The notes beneath the pieces were generated by a model. That model ran no database searches, had not been told where the DNA came from, and worked only from the letters and a program-made list of their open reading frames with translations. Shown here piece after piece: positions 9,527 to 19,607 of a stretch of DNA of 64,000 nucleotides (positions are counted from its first letter, which is position 1; each line of letters opens with the position of its first letter). Both the position numbers and the translations under genes were made by a program. Source of the stretch: Saccharomycopsis fibuligera x Saccharomycopsis cf. fibuligera (lineage: Eukaryota > Ascomycota > Saccharomycetes > Ascoideales > Saccharomycopsidaceae). The stretch covers positions 1,300,046 to 1,364,045 of the forward strand of contig CP012815.1 of the NCBI GenBank assembly GCA_001936135.1. Reading direction: 5' to 3'.

Positions 9527-11590
9527 ATGTTTTCTGTGAATAACTTGTTGCGGCTTACCACCCGTAACCGCAAGTTTTTCAACTATTGTATCATTATTGC
9601 TCTTGTGACGATATTCATCCTTTTCAACATCAGCGTTTTCTTCAAATCAGACAACAATAGCGTTATCGAAGCCGTTAGTAACGGTAAACCAAATACATCA
9701 TCCAGCAGTCTGTCTTATAGTAGCAGCAACAATAACAATAATAACAACGGAAACAATAACGGTAATTACAACAATGCTGGCAGTAGCAGTGGCAGTTACA
9801 GCGATATTGATCCTGGATACACCGATGACGATTTACCTGAAGTTATGGACAATACTCACACAATATTCGACACATATACGCATAAACAGTATCTCACAGA
9901 TCTTTTCAGTGAGTTGATCTCAGTGAAACCAGATTTTCCAGGGTTGCCGTCAGAATACCCAAAGGCGCCATCAATGGCTCCATGGGACGAGCATCCAGTG
10001 CTTTCCATGAAGTTTCTCAGTGAGCAGTACTTGACAGTGACTCAAGATCAAGTGGACAACTTGAAAGAAAAACACAAGTTGTTTTTGGACAAAGTGTTGG
10101 ACAAATCATCCAAGGTCTATTTTGACAACAATAAAGCGCTGCAAAGTGGACATAAAGAATCCAAAAAATCAAAGTCAAAGACTAATGACAACAGCGACAA
10201 TGATCAGAGTCAGTTCTACATTGAGAACTCTAATGGTATAGTTTATGTTGGAGGTGGCAAGTATTCGTGGTTTGCTTTGCTTTCGATCAAACATTTACGT
10301 AATATTGGTTCCAAGTTGCCTGTGGAGGTGTACATTCCATTTGAAGATGAGTATGAAAAAGAGTTTTGTGAAGTGACGCTTCCTAAATTGAATGCCAAAT
10401 GCCTCAAAATGTACGAAATCCTTGATCTTGAAGTTATCAAGAAATCTAACTTTGAAATCAAAGGGTTTATGTTAAAATCTTTAGCAATCTTATTGTCTAA
10501 TTTTGAAAACATTTTGCTTTTGGATGCTGATAACGTGCCATATTTGAATCCAGATATTTTGTTTGTCACCGAACCATTTTTGAGCTACGGGTTGGTGGTG
10601 TGGCCAGATTACTGGGAAAGAACTACTCATCCTGCATTCTATGAAATTCAGGGTATTGATCTCTTTGAGGAAAATTTGAACAAGAAAGATCCAAAGACTA
10701 AAAAGATCAAATATACTTCCAAAGACCAAATCAAAAATGATGTTCCGTTACATGATTTGGAAAAAACAATACCGAATCCATCGACCGAGTCTGGGCAGTT
10801 GTTAATTTCCAAGAAAACACACTCAGATGTGATTTTGCTTTCATTATACTACAATATATATGGTCCAAACTACTATTATCATTTGTTGACTCAATGGGCA
10901 CCGGGCCAAGGTGACAAGGATACGTTTTTAGCAGCTGCTAACTTGTTAAATTCCAAATACTACCAGATCAAGACCTCAGTAAAGGCTATTGGGTACCACC
11001 ACGTGAAAAATGATGAATTCAGGGGTACTGCTCAAGGTCAATATAGTCCGATTGACGAGTATAATTTTAATTTGTACCATGACAGATTGTTGGATCTTTA
11101 CGAAGCAGACTTTTGCTTGCAGAAGGGTATTACTCGTGACCAGTTGAAAGAAAGCAAGGTGTACCAAGAAGAATTGGAAGAGTATAAAAAGATTAAAGAA
11201 GAAACTTATAAGCAGTTTACCAAGGAGTCCAATCCTGACCAGGCGTTGAAGGAGTTTTACGCAGACGTGTTTGATTTGAAGATCAAATTGATGTTTGTTC
11301 ATGAATCTACGCCGAAGTTTGATCCTATAGATTTGATTTTGAATGACCAAATGAAAGAGGACAACCAGAGAATCCGGTTCTACGATAATGTGATTACTGA
11401 GCCTGGCTACTACAAGTTTGAAAAAATGCAATGGGAGAGTATTTATACCATCCTTTGCAGTGAAGATAAGTCGAAGTTGGTGCACATGAAATTCATTGAG
11501 GATCAGATCAAACATTTTGGTGATAAATACAATGAAGAGTCATTTTGCAAGCATATTAAAGAGGAGATTGACTGGATAGACTCGAAGTAA
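9527..11590 (+). CDS. MNN2-type alpha-1,2-mannosyltransferase, second tandem copy (GT71)
   Basis: A 687-residue paralogue of the gene at 6765. A basic N-terminus and a membrane anchor (about residues 20-40) precede a low-complexity Ser/Asn stalk that includes an Asn run (near 9730-9775). The same GT71 landmarks follow: GIVYVGGGKYSWFALLSIKH, ILLLDADNVPYLNPD with D333-A-D335, WPDYWERTTHP, NPSTESGQL, LSLYYNIYGP and FRGTAQGQ. It should also act in the Golgi on alpha-1,2 branching of N-mannan. The frame extends upstream from a TTG at 9419, but the first ATG is 9527, directly before the anchor. Compared with its neighbour it has a longer stalk and an insertion after WPDYW. Conservation of the catalytic motifs suggests both copies are active. 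Confidence 0.9.
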   Translation: MFSVNNLLRLTTRNRKFFNYCIIIALVTIFILFNISVFFKSDNNSVIEAVSNGKPNTSSSSLSYSSSNNNNNNNGNNNGNYNNAGSSSGSYSDIDPGYTDDDLPEVMDNTHTIFDTYTHKQYLTDLFSELISVKPDFPGLPSEYPKAPSMAPWDEHPVLSMKFLSEQYLTVTQDQVDNLKEKHKLFLDKVLDKSSKVYFDNNKALQSGHKESKKSKSKTNDNSDNDQSQFYIENSNGIVYVGGGKYSWFALLSIKHLRNIGSKLPVEVYIPFEDEYEKEFCEVTLPKLNAKCLKMYEILDLEVIKKSNFEIKGFMLKSLAILLSNFENILLLDADNVPYLNPDILFVTEPFLSYGLVVWPDYWERTTHPAFYEIQGIDLFEENLNKKDPKTKKIKYTSKDQIKNDVPLHDLEKTIPNPSTESGQLLISKKTHSDVILLSLYYNIYGPNYYYHLLTQWAPGQGDKDTFLAAANLLNSKYYQIKTSVKAIGYHHVKNDEFRGTAQGQYSPIDEYNFNLYHDRLLDLYEADFCLQKGITRDQLKESKVYQEELEEYKKIKEETYKQFTKESNPDQALKEFYADVFDLKIKLMFVHESTPKFDPIDLILNDQMKEDNQRIRFYDNVITEPGYYKFEKMQWESIYTILCSEDKSKLVHMKFIEDQIKHFGDKYNEESFCKHIKEEIDWIDSK

Positions 11591-12052
11591 GCCTGTTGCT
11601 TATTAATGTGCTCTGCATTTCACGTTTTTTTTCCTTTTTTATTTTGTGTTTTTATTGACTTTATGTATTTCCGTTACCATGTTTGGATAATATACGTCAT
11701 TCCCTAAAATTAAGCCTCCTAATGACCGTTGTAGACTGGTCGACAGTTACTATTGCGTTTAGTTGTCTGATGTTTCTGAAGAATTTCAGCGGCTGATGTT
11801 GAGTTTGGTGCATAATGTGAAATCGCTTCGGTCCGTATAGCATTCCGAAACGTTCCGGACACACTCCGCCCACACGCTTACCAATTGGCGTGTGTCTAGA
11901 ACCCGAAAACATGGGCTCATAAAAAGAACAAGAATCGCATTTCTAGTGCTAAGTTGTGGACCCTTCTTACTAAACCAATCTCTAACCACCAATTAGTAAC
12001 ACTCATACTCAAAACAAGCCAAACCAAACCAAACCAAACCAGATCAACAACC
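11591..12052. other. Intergenic / promoter of the peroxidase gene
   Basis: A 462-bp spacer. It holds T-rich 3' sequence of the mannosyltransferase gene, then the promoter and leader of the peroxidase. The leader includes a short CCAAA repeat at 12019-12040, just before the start codon. Nothing else is supported. Confidence 0.6.
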
Positions 12053-12547
12053 ATGTCATCTACTGTTCCAGAAAGCTTCTACGAGCTCGCCCCATTGGAC
12101 AAAAAAGGCGAACCATTCCCATTTTCTCAATACAAGGGCAAAGTCGTTATCGTTGTCAACGTTGCCTCCAAATGTGGTTTCACCCCTCAATACAAGCAGT
12201 TACAAGAATTGTACACCAAGTACCACGACAAAGGCCTTGAAATCGTCGGTTTCCCATGTAACCAATTCGGCAAACAAGAACCAGGTTCTGATGAAGAAAT
12301 TGCTTCGTTCTGTTCTTTGAACTATGGTGTTTCTTTCCCAGTGTTGAAGAAAGTTGACGTGAACGGTGATGGTGCTGACCCAGTTTACAAATTTTTGAAG
12401 TCCAAGAAGTCTGGTTTGTTGGGCTTGAGGGGTATCAAATGGAACTTCGAAAAATTCTTGATTGACAAAGAAGGTAACGTTGTCAACAGATGGGGTTCTA
12501 TCACTAACCCAACTTCTCTTGGTCCAGAAGTTGAGAAGTTGTTGTAA
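12053..12547 (+). CDS. GPX3/HYR1-like: Glutathione peroxidase-like thiol peroxidase (Gpx3/Hyr1 family)
   Basis: A complete 164-residue thioredoxin-fold peroxidase. The peroxidatic Cys41 lies in NVASKCGFTPQY. Gln75 (FGKQEPG) and Trp130-Asn131 (IKWNFEKF) complete the catalytic tetrad, and Cys87 (SFCSLNYG) matches the resolving Cys of yeast Gpx3. Cys69 (FPCNQF) is the extra conserved Cys. Cys at the active site and an intact resolving Cys indicate a thioredoxin-dependent peroxidase. In yeast this type also senses peroxide for Yap1. The start at 12053 is the first ATG; the frame extends upstream only from a TTG. Candida species carry several close copies, so the exact orthologue is open. Confidence 0.93.
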   Translation: MSSTVPESFYELAPLDKKGEPFPFSQYKGKVVIVVNVASKCGFTPQYKQLQELYTKYHDKGLEIVGFPCNQFGKQEPGSDEEIASFCSLNYGVSFPVLKKVDVNGDGADPVYKFLKSKKSGLLGLRGIKWNFEKFLIDKEGNVVNRWGSITNPTSLGPEVEKLL

Positions 12548-13130
12548 GGCTTTTGCCACCTTATCTATCTCTAGAATGTCTTGCTGAAAAGCAAGCTTCA
12601 TTGCTAAATAGAATTTAGTTGTTTGTACTTTTTACATGTTTAGCCTGTTTTATCCAGTTTGATTTTTACCATCTTTTTCTAATATTTTGTATACCTTTTG
12701 GATTGTTTATTGCTTACTCATGTTAATTTAATTTGTCTCTACTCAAAGCCTGATACACAGCTCATCGCTGGCTGATACACGTTGTAGCATGTTCTGTTTC
12801 CACTTGTAGAGGATTATGAAGTGCATCAAATTGACTTAAATCACCTACTAATGCCTTCGTCAATTGTCAAGCCTGGTGACTTGGCGTATACTTGGAGCGA
12901 CCATCTGTTAGTATCCTAATGTTTGTCGTTCTTGTCTCGTATTTACCGAGCTTAGGACATCGTATTCTAAGAACGCCTATGGATGCAGGCTTTGCAGGAC
13001 GCGGCGCCTCTGCTCAGAAAGATTTTTTTTTTTTTTTTTTTTTCAATAACTCACCAGAATTTGGTCCCATCATACCCAGGGCTCGAGAAATAAAGATAGG
13101 CTAGCATTGTCTCATTATTCTCATCCAACC
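12548..13130. other. Intergenic
   Basis: A 583-bp spacer between the peroxidase and DPH7-like genes. A T-run of about 21 bases lies at 13023-13043, roughly 90 bases before the next start codon, consistent with a poly(dA:dT) promoter element. No coding frame is supported. Confidence 0.6.
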
Positions 13131-14327
13131 ATGTCAGAATATCCATTAGCGAAACCATTAGCCAAGCAAAAAACTGAACTTCCACCATGCTCGTTGAAGT
13201 TTCATCCTCTCAATTCTCGCATCTTGCTTCTAGGAACCTATCAATATGATACACAATCCAAGCTCAAAACGGGCTCGGTTGACGTGATGTTCTATATGCC
13301 AAATTCTATCTCACTGAGTGAGGAGATTACTAATTATTCAGATAATCTCAAGAAGATCAAGTCAATACCAACCGACTCTGCTATATTGGACTTACAGTTC
13401 TCCCCGGCTGACGATAACTTGTTTCTCACTGGTCATTCCACGGGAAATGTCATTTTATGGAGAACTTCCCTTTCAAATATTGATGACGAGGACTCTGACT
13501 CATGGGACATCAAGATTGATCAAGTCCATGAATTCAATGTCTTTGAAGACACTTCCAACTTAATCACATCGGTCAAGTTTCAAGATTGCAATACCGACAA
13601 CGTCTTGGTCACTTCAACATTCGGCGAAATATGTCTACTTAAAATCACTGACTCACGCATCACTAAAGTGAGGCAGTTTGATTTTGGCCATAGTGGCGAA
13701 GCTTGGATTGGAAATTTTGGTAATTATAATGAATTACAAAACGTGGTTTTCACTGGCGGTGATGATTTAAATCTTATTGCTAATGATATGCGGGCAGATG
13801 ATGATAAAATTTTCCAAACTGCCAAATTGCACGATGCGGGGATAACTTCGATTTTGACAGCTACTCCAGGAGACCATCGCGGCTATGGAAGTTGGCTTTC
13901 TGATGGAGCTAGTAACCCATACCAATTGTATACCGGTGGTTATGATGATTGTTTGAAGATCAGCGACTTGCGTCATATTCCATGTAGCAATTCTCTTTAT
14001 CCAGTGCCGCCTAAATGCGTCGAGTCAATCAACCTTAGTGGCGGGGTTTGGAAACTCATTCCTTACAAGAAGCCAAGTGCCAATAAGGAAATAGGCAAAA
14101 ATCCATTACTAGCATGTTGTATGTACGATGGGGCCAAAGTTCTTGACATTGATACAAAAGATCAGAAAATTGAAGTTGCCAAGGTGTTCAAGAAGAACCA
14201 TACCAGTATGGTTTATGGAGGAGACACTTCATTTGACAGCTTGCTTATTGGGACTTGCAGTTTTTACGATTGCTCGGTGCAAATATGGTCACCAGAGTTG
14301 GTTGACAATGAGCCAGAAGAAGCATAA
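13131..14327 (+). CDS. DPH7: Diphthine methylesterase, WD40 protein (DPH7/RRT2)
   Basis: A 398-residue WD40-repeat protein. Conserved blocks include LDLQFSPADDNLFLTGHSTG, GEAWIGNF, VVFTGGDDLNLIANDMR, LYTGGYDDCLKISDLR, GGVWKLIPYK, LLACCMYDGAKVLD and LIGTCSFYDCSVQIWSP. The GGVW, CMYDG and ATCSFYD-like blocks are characteristic of Dph7/Rrt2. Dph7 removes the methyl ester of diphthine on the histidine of translation elongation factor 2 so that the final amidation to diphthamide can occur. It is cytosolic. The start is set at the first ATG (13131); the longer frame begins at TTG. The stop leaves about 180 bp to the convergent thioredoxin-like gene. Confidence 0.82.
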   Translation: MSEYPLAKPLAKQKTELPPCSLKFHPLNSRILLLGTYQYDTQSKLKTGSVDVMFYMPNSISLSEEITNYSDNLKKIKSIPTDSAILDLQFSPADDNLFLTGHSTGNVILWRTSLSNIDDEDSDSWDIKIDQVHEFNVFEDTSNLITSVKFQDCNTDNVLVTSTFGEICLLKITDSRITKVRQFDFGHSGEAWIGNFGNYNELQNVVFTGGDDLNLIANDMRADDDKIFQTAKLHDAGITSILTATPGDHRGYGSWLSDGASNPYQLYTGGYDDCLKISDLRHIPCSNSLYPVPPKCVESINLSGGVWKLIPYKKPSANKEIGKNPLLACCMYDGAKVLDIDTKDQKIEVAKVFKKNHTSMVYGGDTSFDSLLIGTCSFYDCSVQIWSPELVDNEPEEA

Positions 14328-14507
14328 ACAGCGTCGATTATACCCTATGAACGAGATTACGCTCCGATTTTATTTTCCACGGTCCATAATATTGCATTCT
14401 TTTACTACTAATTGGGTGCAGTAATACATAAAAGAGACATACTATTTCCACATATTATAATCTTTATGTGCTTTAAAGAATATTGCATATAATTATTGAC
14501 AGTCTTT

Positions 14508-15196
14508 TTAGTCAATGGCAATAGTTTCTATCCACGACTTCAAGTGATCTTCGTCAATAGACTCTCTTTCTCTGAGATCACCAAGCTTATAATTGTCCAC
14601 AATTAATTGTCGTTTGACCGCTACCACGGTTGGTATTTGCGAAACCTATACAATTGGTTAGTACTTGTAATATGTTGTATGTTTTTCTTTCTCTTCTGTA
14701 AAAACCATCAGTAGATTCGCAACCTATCTCTTTAACTTACCCCATAAGTCACCATTAAATCCCTATTTGCTGGTTCATCACACTCCACGTCCACCAAGTA
14801 CACTTTCTTTTTGATTTTGTGATTGAGCAAGTCGTATAATGGGCCCGTCAATTTGTTGCAGTCAGGGTCTCCTCTATAAGTGAAATTCAACAAGATTGGC
14901 ACTTTCCCAGCACTAAGTAAGTAATCATGTAGTTCTCCATCGCCGTTTTTCACCAGCTGAAAAAAAACTCTAGTAGTGTTGTAAACACCGGTTTCTCGTT
15001 CTGGGTACAAAATTTTTCTTTTTGAAAACCAGCCAAAGAAAGTTCTTCTAGGAATGCAAGCTGTATGGGGGGTAGACTTGAATTGCAATGATGTTGATAG
15101 CAGTGGGTTTGCTGCTGCAGTGCTGGCGCGAGTGAAGTTGGATATTGGTGCCTTTAAAAGGGAGCGCATATATTGTGGTCTTATAACATTGAACAT
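14508..15196 (-). CDS. Mitochondrial thioredoxin-like protein, two exons, no CxxC
   Basis: Joining exon 1 (15196-14741, 152 codons) and exon 2 (14645-14508) gives 197 residues in an unbroken frame. The first 50 residues are rich in Arg/Ser/Ala with no acidic residue, as in a mitochondrial presequence. A thioredoxin-like domain follows: a central strand VPILLNFTYRG, then VYLVDVECDEPANRDLMVTYGV, then VSQIPTVVAVK with the cis-Pro loop. The active-site position reads RGDPDCNKL, with only one Cys, so a classical disulfide reductase reaction is unlikely. It may be a structural or binding member of the superfamily. Exon 2 completes the fold, which supports the splice call. I do not recognise a named yeast orthologue. 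Confidence 0.75.
14646..14740 (-). other. Spliceosomal intron (95 nt) in thioredoxin-like gene
   Basis: On the minus strand the 5' site is GTAAGT (14740-14735). The branch sequence is a perfect TACTAAC (14663-14657) and the acceptor is TATAG at 14650-14646. Splicing is phase 0 and restores the IPTVVA cis-Pro motif. Reading through would stop within three codons. Confidence 0.92.
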
Positions 15197-15825
15197 TGTT
15201 ATTGATTTTGCTGTTACTGGTCAATTAATGGTGATAGGTGGCGCAATCATTGGTTTGTTATGATAAAGATGAACAAAATTCCATGTCGAGAGTAGCAATG
15301 AAACTTCATGCAGCATCACCAGCACACTAATGCGGACACCACTCTTGAAGTGCGTTTAGTGATAAAGTTCGACAGCCCGTATTTATTTACTATTAATTGA
15401 AGTCGATTAACTAGTATATAGATCACAAATCGGTCTTGGGTGCGAGAAATAAGAATGCCATGAACATGCTAAAAACTACTAAAGTAAGTTATAAGTATAT
15501 ACATAAAGACGTTTTAATTTTATTTAAATTTTGATAGTTCTGCAAAAATTTATACAAAAGTAAGGGATGTTCAAACACCATAGCCATTATTATGCCATGC
15601 TTAATGTTGATATCAAAGTTGATCAACGCTCAGATTGAAGTTCGAAATGTCGTATGAGGAACAAAAAAGCTGAAAAAAATAGAAACAAAGGAAAAATACA
15701 AAAACAAAAACAAAAAAAAAAGAAGAACAAAGAACAAAGTAACAGCAAAAAAAAGAAGTAAAAAGTAACGATAAAAACAAAAATAAATTAAAATAAAAAA
15801 ATAAGCTAAGGATAAAATTAAAAAC
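15197..15825. other. Intergenic
   Basis: A 629-bp spacer holding the promoter of the thioredoxin-like gene and the A-rich (+ strand) 3' region of RIB1. No reading frame or RNA gene is recognised. Confidence 0.6.
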
Positions 15826-17055
15826 TCATTTATGATCAGCAATATTTATTGGTTTATTCAACAAATGTCCCATCTTTTCAATTTTCGTCCGCAAGTATCC
15901 GTTTATTTCTTTAGACTTGATTCCCTGGTGATTCTTTTGCCAAGCTAAAGGCACCATTGGCACTCTTTCTTTAACCCTGACAACTCTGTTTTTGCCCTCC
16001 ACTGCAATGATCTTGTCTGGATTATTAGTCAACAACTTTATATCATGTAAGTTTAAGTCTTGCAAAATAGCAGTAGCCAAACTGAATGATCTAGCATCAG
16101 CTGGATGTCTTAAGAGCAAGTTAGCTTGCACTGTGTCAGCTCCTAAATCCTGCAAGTTGTAAGCTTTTAATTTTTCTCCCAAACCAATACCTCTGCCTTC
16201 TTGCCTAAGGTATACGATGCATCCTTTACCTGCTTGTCCCATAAGTCTGCCTGCCTCATCGAACTGCTCACCGCAATCACATCTTGCACTCCATGCAGTT
16301 TCCCCAGTGTAGCATTCAGAATGAATTCTTACTAACGTTGGATCATGCTCAGGAGTCACAGAATTTTCATCATAAATTAGCTCGCCATTGTCATCAAACT
16401 TCAATTCTTTATTTGTTTGAGGATCCTTGTCGGCCACAAGTCTACCTGGATACAATTTGCCAATATAAGCACCTCTAGTCATTCTATCATTTTGGCTTTC
16501 GTTGGAATATTTTTTAAAAAGAGTCTTGGAACGAATGTTTTCGCCAAACACAATAGCCAAATGTTCTTTTTTGTCAATATTGTTGGAATATAAATGCAAG
16601 AATATTTCTTGACCGTTTGTCGTTGGAATTCTTGCCCGGGCTATGCATTTTACTATAGGGAGCTCATCTGGCAACGAACTACGCTCTTGGTTTGTTAAGA
16701 AATCTTCGGTTGGTATTACCGGTATGGATCTTGGTGGAGTTGGAGCTGGCGTTACAGCTGGAGATACCATAGAAAGGTTATCAAAAAGATGCGATGAGTG
16801 CTCATGATCGTGTTCGTGGAGCTGCTGGTGTGGTTCATGATGAGCTAAGACCTTGCCGTTCAATGTTTCATTAGGCTTATTAATGGAGGATTTGCCATCT
16901 TGCTGGTTTTCAGGAGTTGATGGTCCAGCAGCTGAAGACAACAGAGTATGGGCTCGAAGCGGTGTTGGCTGGGCAATCTCTTTGGCAGGAGTGTGAGCTG
17001 GCATGGTGTTTGTGGATAGTAGTGCACTTGAAGAATAGTGGATAGCTTGCAACAT
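15826..17055 (-). CDS. RIB1: GTP cyclohydrolase II (riboflavin biosynthesis)
   Basis: A 409-residue protein. The catalytic domain begins near residue 135. Zinc ligands are C248, C259 and C261 in [18 protein letters not shown]. The RQEGRGIGL substrate loop starts at residue 284, and [13 protein letters not shown] and [12 protein letters not shown] complete the GTP-binding site. It opens the imidazole ring of GTP and releases formate and pyrophosphate, the first committed step to riboflavin, in the cytosol. The first 125 residues are low complexity (Pro, His, Ser rich), a fungal extension. The start at 17055 is ATG; an alternative ATG lies at 17004. A 20-bp inverted repeat sits 156-175 bases upstream. 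Confidence 0.95.
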   Translation of the reverse strand: MLQAIHYSSSALLSTNTMPAHTPAKEIAQPTPLRAHTLLSSAAGPSTPENQQDGKSSINKPNETLNGKVLAHHEPHQQLHEHDHEHSSHLFDNLSMVSPAVTPAPTPPRSIPVIPTEDFLTNQERSSLPDELPIVKCIARARIPTTNGQEIFLHLYSNNIDKKEHLAIVFGENIRSKTLFKKYSNESQNDRMTRGAYIGKLYPGRLVADKDPQTNKELKFDDNGELIYDENSVTPEHDPTLVRIHSECYTGETAWSARCDCGEQFDEAGRLMGQAGKGCIVYLRQEGRGIGLGEKLKAYNLQDLGADTVQANLLLRHPADARSFSLATAILQDLNLHDIKLLTNNPDKIIAVEGKNRVVRVKERVPMVPLAWQKNHQGIKSKEINGYLRTKIEKMGHLLNKPINIADHK

Positions 17056-17342
17056 TTGCTTCCGTAGTTTATCAGTTAATCAATCATCGAGACTTTTCCG
17101 TTCGATTAGCGAATTTCCCCGATCTTCAAGCTGGGTGCGCACCGGGGGCGTTTTAAACCCTCGGTCGCAGGCAAAGGTGGGTGACTAAGCACCGACCAGT
17201 TTAGTATTTGCGAGGGTGTCCACACCCTCGAAAGTATAGGCTGGGCTTACTCAAGATTTATAATCACTTCTGCATTTATAATCGCCAAATAATACTGTTT
17301 ATTACGAGTTGTATACGTGCATTCCACTTATTTGATCAGTAC
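17056..17342. promoter_or_regulatory. RIB1 promoter with 9-bp inverted repeat
   Basis: The 287-bp gap between RIB1 and the end of OTU2 contains CGAGGGTGT-CC-ACACCCTCG at 17211-17230. This is a perfect 9-bp inverted repeat with a 2-bp centre. Another CCCTCGG block lies at about 17157-17163. Such symmetry is expected of a dimeric transcription factor site; the factor is unknown. Confidence 0.5.
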
Positions 17343-18287
17343 TTAATTCTGAGACTGATCTTTGTCAGCATCACGAAGAGAATTGTAATGCTCACCAAGA
17401 CCGTACACATGCTTGTAATACACAAGTTTTAGCTCTGGCTCTTGTCCATCCTCATTGACACGATGGATGGCCCTGCCGCTCATCAACACGCTTACAGGAG
17501 CATTAAACTCTTTAGCAAGTGCCAAAATCTCCATATCGCCACCCCACTCGCTGGTGTTTTTGATCTTCTCGGTATATTCATCAATATTCCCCATCGTCAA
17601 TGTCGTTTCGTCAAACAAAAATGGCTGAAATTGCGAGGCATTTTGTTTGATATGATCAGCCGCACGAGCTCTCAAATCTTTGATGGTCACATCAGCACCA
17701 TGGCGTACTTTTAGCTGATCTGCTATCGAAGCAAACAAACAATTACCGTCTGGTTGGATATCGTACTGTTTGAGCTGTAATTTTTGGCATAAAGCGTTCA
17801 AATTCTCAAGCTCTATGGCCCTGTAATCTGTCTGATCTTCTGCCTCATTACTTGCTTCTTCTCTTATCTTGTTCAACTCTGCTTCTCTGCGAGCTAACCT
17901 TTCCTTTTGTCTATTCTTCTTCTTTTTACCTTGCTGACTTCCATTGGTATCAGCTTGCTGTTGCAGCACCTGCTGCAGTTCTTTTGCCTGTTCCTTCTCT
18001 GCTTCTTTTTTCTCCAATTCTAGCTGTGCAAGTAATTTTTCTGGAGAAAATTCGTCATCTTCGTCTTCGCTATCGTCGTCGACTCCCGAATGCACTTTCT
18101 TCAACTCTTTTAGCTCTGCTTGATGTTTAGCTTTCAAGTTCTCTTCAAGCTCTTGACATTTCTTGAGTACCTGCTTGCGGTTTTTCTTCGTGGCCTGTTT
18201 TTTCAAACCTGTGACGGTGGCAACCAAGTCTTTGGACTCTTTGCGGTGCTGTGCTAGTAATTGTTCTTCAGTTTGTGGCTCGCTCAT
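17343..18287 (-). CDS. OTU2: OTU-domain cysteine protease, OTUD6-type (OTU2)
   Basis: A 314-residue protein. The first 150 residues are charged and coiled-coil forming, with an acidic patch (DDDSEDEDDE) and a basic KKKKNRQK stretch. The OTU domain begins around residue 160. The catalytic Cys183 is in DIQPDGNCLFASIADQL and the catalytic His300 in GLGEHYNSL. The layout matches yeast Otu2 and human OTUD6B, deubiquitinases linked to ribosomes and translation. The frame is open from a TTG at 18347, but the first ATG is 18287. It diverges from the YTH1-like gene. Confidence 0.88.
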   Translation of the reverse strand: MSEPQTEEQLLAQHRKESKDLVATVTGLKKQATKKNRKQVLKKCQELEENLKAKHQAELKELKKVHSGVDDDSEDEDDEFSPEKLLAQLELEKKEAEKEQAKELQQVLQQQADTNGSQQGKKKKNRQKERLARREAELNKIREEASNEAEDQTDYRAIELENLNALCQKLQLKQYDIQPDGNCLFASIADQLKVRHGADVTIKDLRARAADHIKQNASQFQPFLFDETTLTMGNIDEYTEKIKNTSEWGGDMEILALAKEFNAPVSVLMSGRAIHRVNEDGQEPELKLVYYKHVYGLGEHYNSLRDADKDQSQN

Positions 18288-18827
18288 TGTGATCCGTTTT
18301 GCTAGATGTAATGTTTTGACGTAAAAGAGTAAACTACAGCTTTGCAATGTTGGTATTGTAGTGAATGAAAGAAAGTAAGGATGAAAAATAGTTTAAATCT
18401 AAAATTAATTTTATTTTTCTCCGAAGCGAAAATTGCAGGCTGAGTTGCAAGAAGCGATAACGAAAGACAGTGCAAACACAAAATCTTGCAAAGTAGATCC
18501 AAAAATGCTTCACGACTCCTTTAATATGTAGAGAGCAAGATCACCCGATTGTAAAAATGTGCTTTTATTGCTGTTGAGCTCACTAAAGTGGTGTCTACAC
18601 CCCATAAGTACATCTTGTCGTCGCCCTTGGACCCACCAAATTGGATCCTCTTCACTTTGGTCACAAGACAGTCACATGCTCACTTAAACTTCTTTCTTTT
18701 TTTTTGGCTCAAAATGAAAATAAAAGCGACTGGAGATTAGAAATTAAAGACTAGAAATCAAACATTGGAAACATTCTGTCTCAATTGCAATAATACAACG
18801 TCAGCATCAAATATACATAAATACATC
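18288..18827. other. Divergent promoter OTU2 / YTH1
   Basis: A 540-bp region between two divergent starts. Poly-T (about 18693-18702) and A/T-rich blocks are present. No coding frame or convincing factor site was recognised. Confidence 0.55.
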
Positions 18828-19607
18828 ATGGCGCTCCAGAACCCAACGCTAACGCCTAACTTCTCTAATATACACTTCAACTTCGAACCTTTCCTTCGAA
18901 AAGAGTACAATTTTGCCCTCGATCCAGACAGACCCCAATGCAAGTTCTACGACCAGAACGGGGCCTGTCCAAATGGCGCCAACTGTTTCAATAAACATGT
19001 CAGTCCAATGTTCCGCAACAAAGTGGTATGTAAGCATTGGTTAAGAGGTCTTTGTAAGAAAGGCGATTCATGCGATTATTTGCACGAATATAATCTCAGA
19101 AAGATGCCAGAATGTCTATTTTTCTCTAAAAACGGGTTCTGTACTCAAACCCCAGAATGTATCTATCTACACATCGATCCTCAAACCAAAATACCCGAGT
19201 GTTTCAATTACAATAAAGGGTTCTGCCCAGATGGCCCAAAATGTAACAAGAGGCATATTAGAAAAGCTATTTGTGAATTGTATTTGACTGGGTTTTGTCC
19301 ATATGGTATGAAATGTAACATGGGTAGTCATCCAAGATTCGAGGGAATAATGGGCAGAATGAGAATTACGCCTGATAAGGTAAAAGAACTGCAAAAAGAA
19401 GAAAAAACGAAAGAGGAAGACAAGCTAGCGAATGATAATGTTGCCGCTGCTGAGAACGTTGATGACGGAAACGAAGAGGACGATTACAAACCAGAAGATC
19501 ATGAGCTGACAGAACCTCCGGCTAATGAAGAACCTAACAAACTAAAAAGAGCCGCTGCAGACTCTGAAGAGGATTCTGAAACTCCAAAAAAGAAAGCAAG
19601 AACATGA
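18828..19607 (+). CDS. YTH1: mRNA 3'-end processing factor with five CCCH zinc fingers (YTH1/CPSF30)
   Basis: A 259-residue protein. Five consecutive CCCH fingers lie at about residues 38-57, 68-86, 96-115, 125-143 and 149-168. Landmarks are [41 protein letters not shown] and [17 protein letters not shown]. This is the exact layout of Yth1/CPSF30, the subunit of cleavage and polyadenylation factor that contacts the pre-mRNA poly(A) signal. The C-terminal 80 residues are acidic and end in KKKAR, a possible nuclear signal. They contain two in-frame CTG codons at unconserved positions. The start is the first ATG (18828); the upstream frame begins only at TTG. Confidence 0.94.
   Translation: MALQNPTLTPNFSNIHFNFEPFLRKEYNFALDPDRPQCKFYDQNGACPNGANCFNKHVSPMFRNKVVCKHWLRGLCKKGDSCDYLHEYNLRKMPECLFFSKNGFCTQTPECIYLHIDPQTKIPECFNYNKGFCPDGPKCNKRHIRKAICELYLTGFCPYGMKCNMGSHPRFEGIMGRMRITPDKVKELQKEEKTKEEDKLANDNVAAAENVDDGNEEDDYKPEDHELTEPPANEEPNKLKRAAADSEEDSETPKKKART

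Noticed and set aside
11840-11860. Possible heat-shock element (TTCCGAAACGTTCC) upstream of the peroxidase
   Set aside because: The TTC/GAA blocks are not at the required 2-base spacing.
11954-12052. 33-codon extension of the peroxidase from a TTG
   Set aside because: No ATG, and the segment is the leader with a CCAAA repeat. The ATG at 12053 gives the family's normal length. The same reasoning was used at 6750, 9419, 13107, 18347, 18765, 30401, 45299 and 46430.
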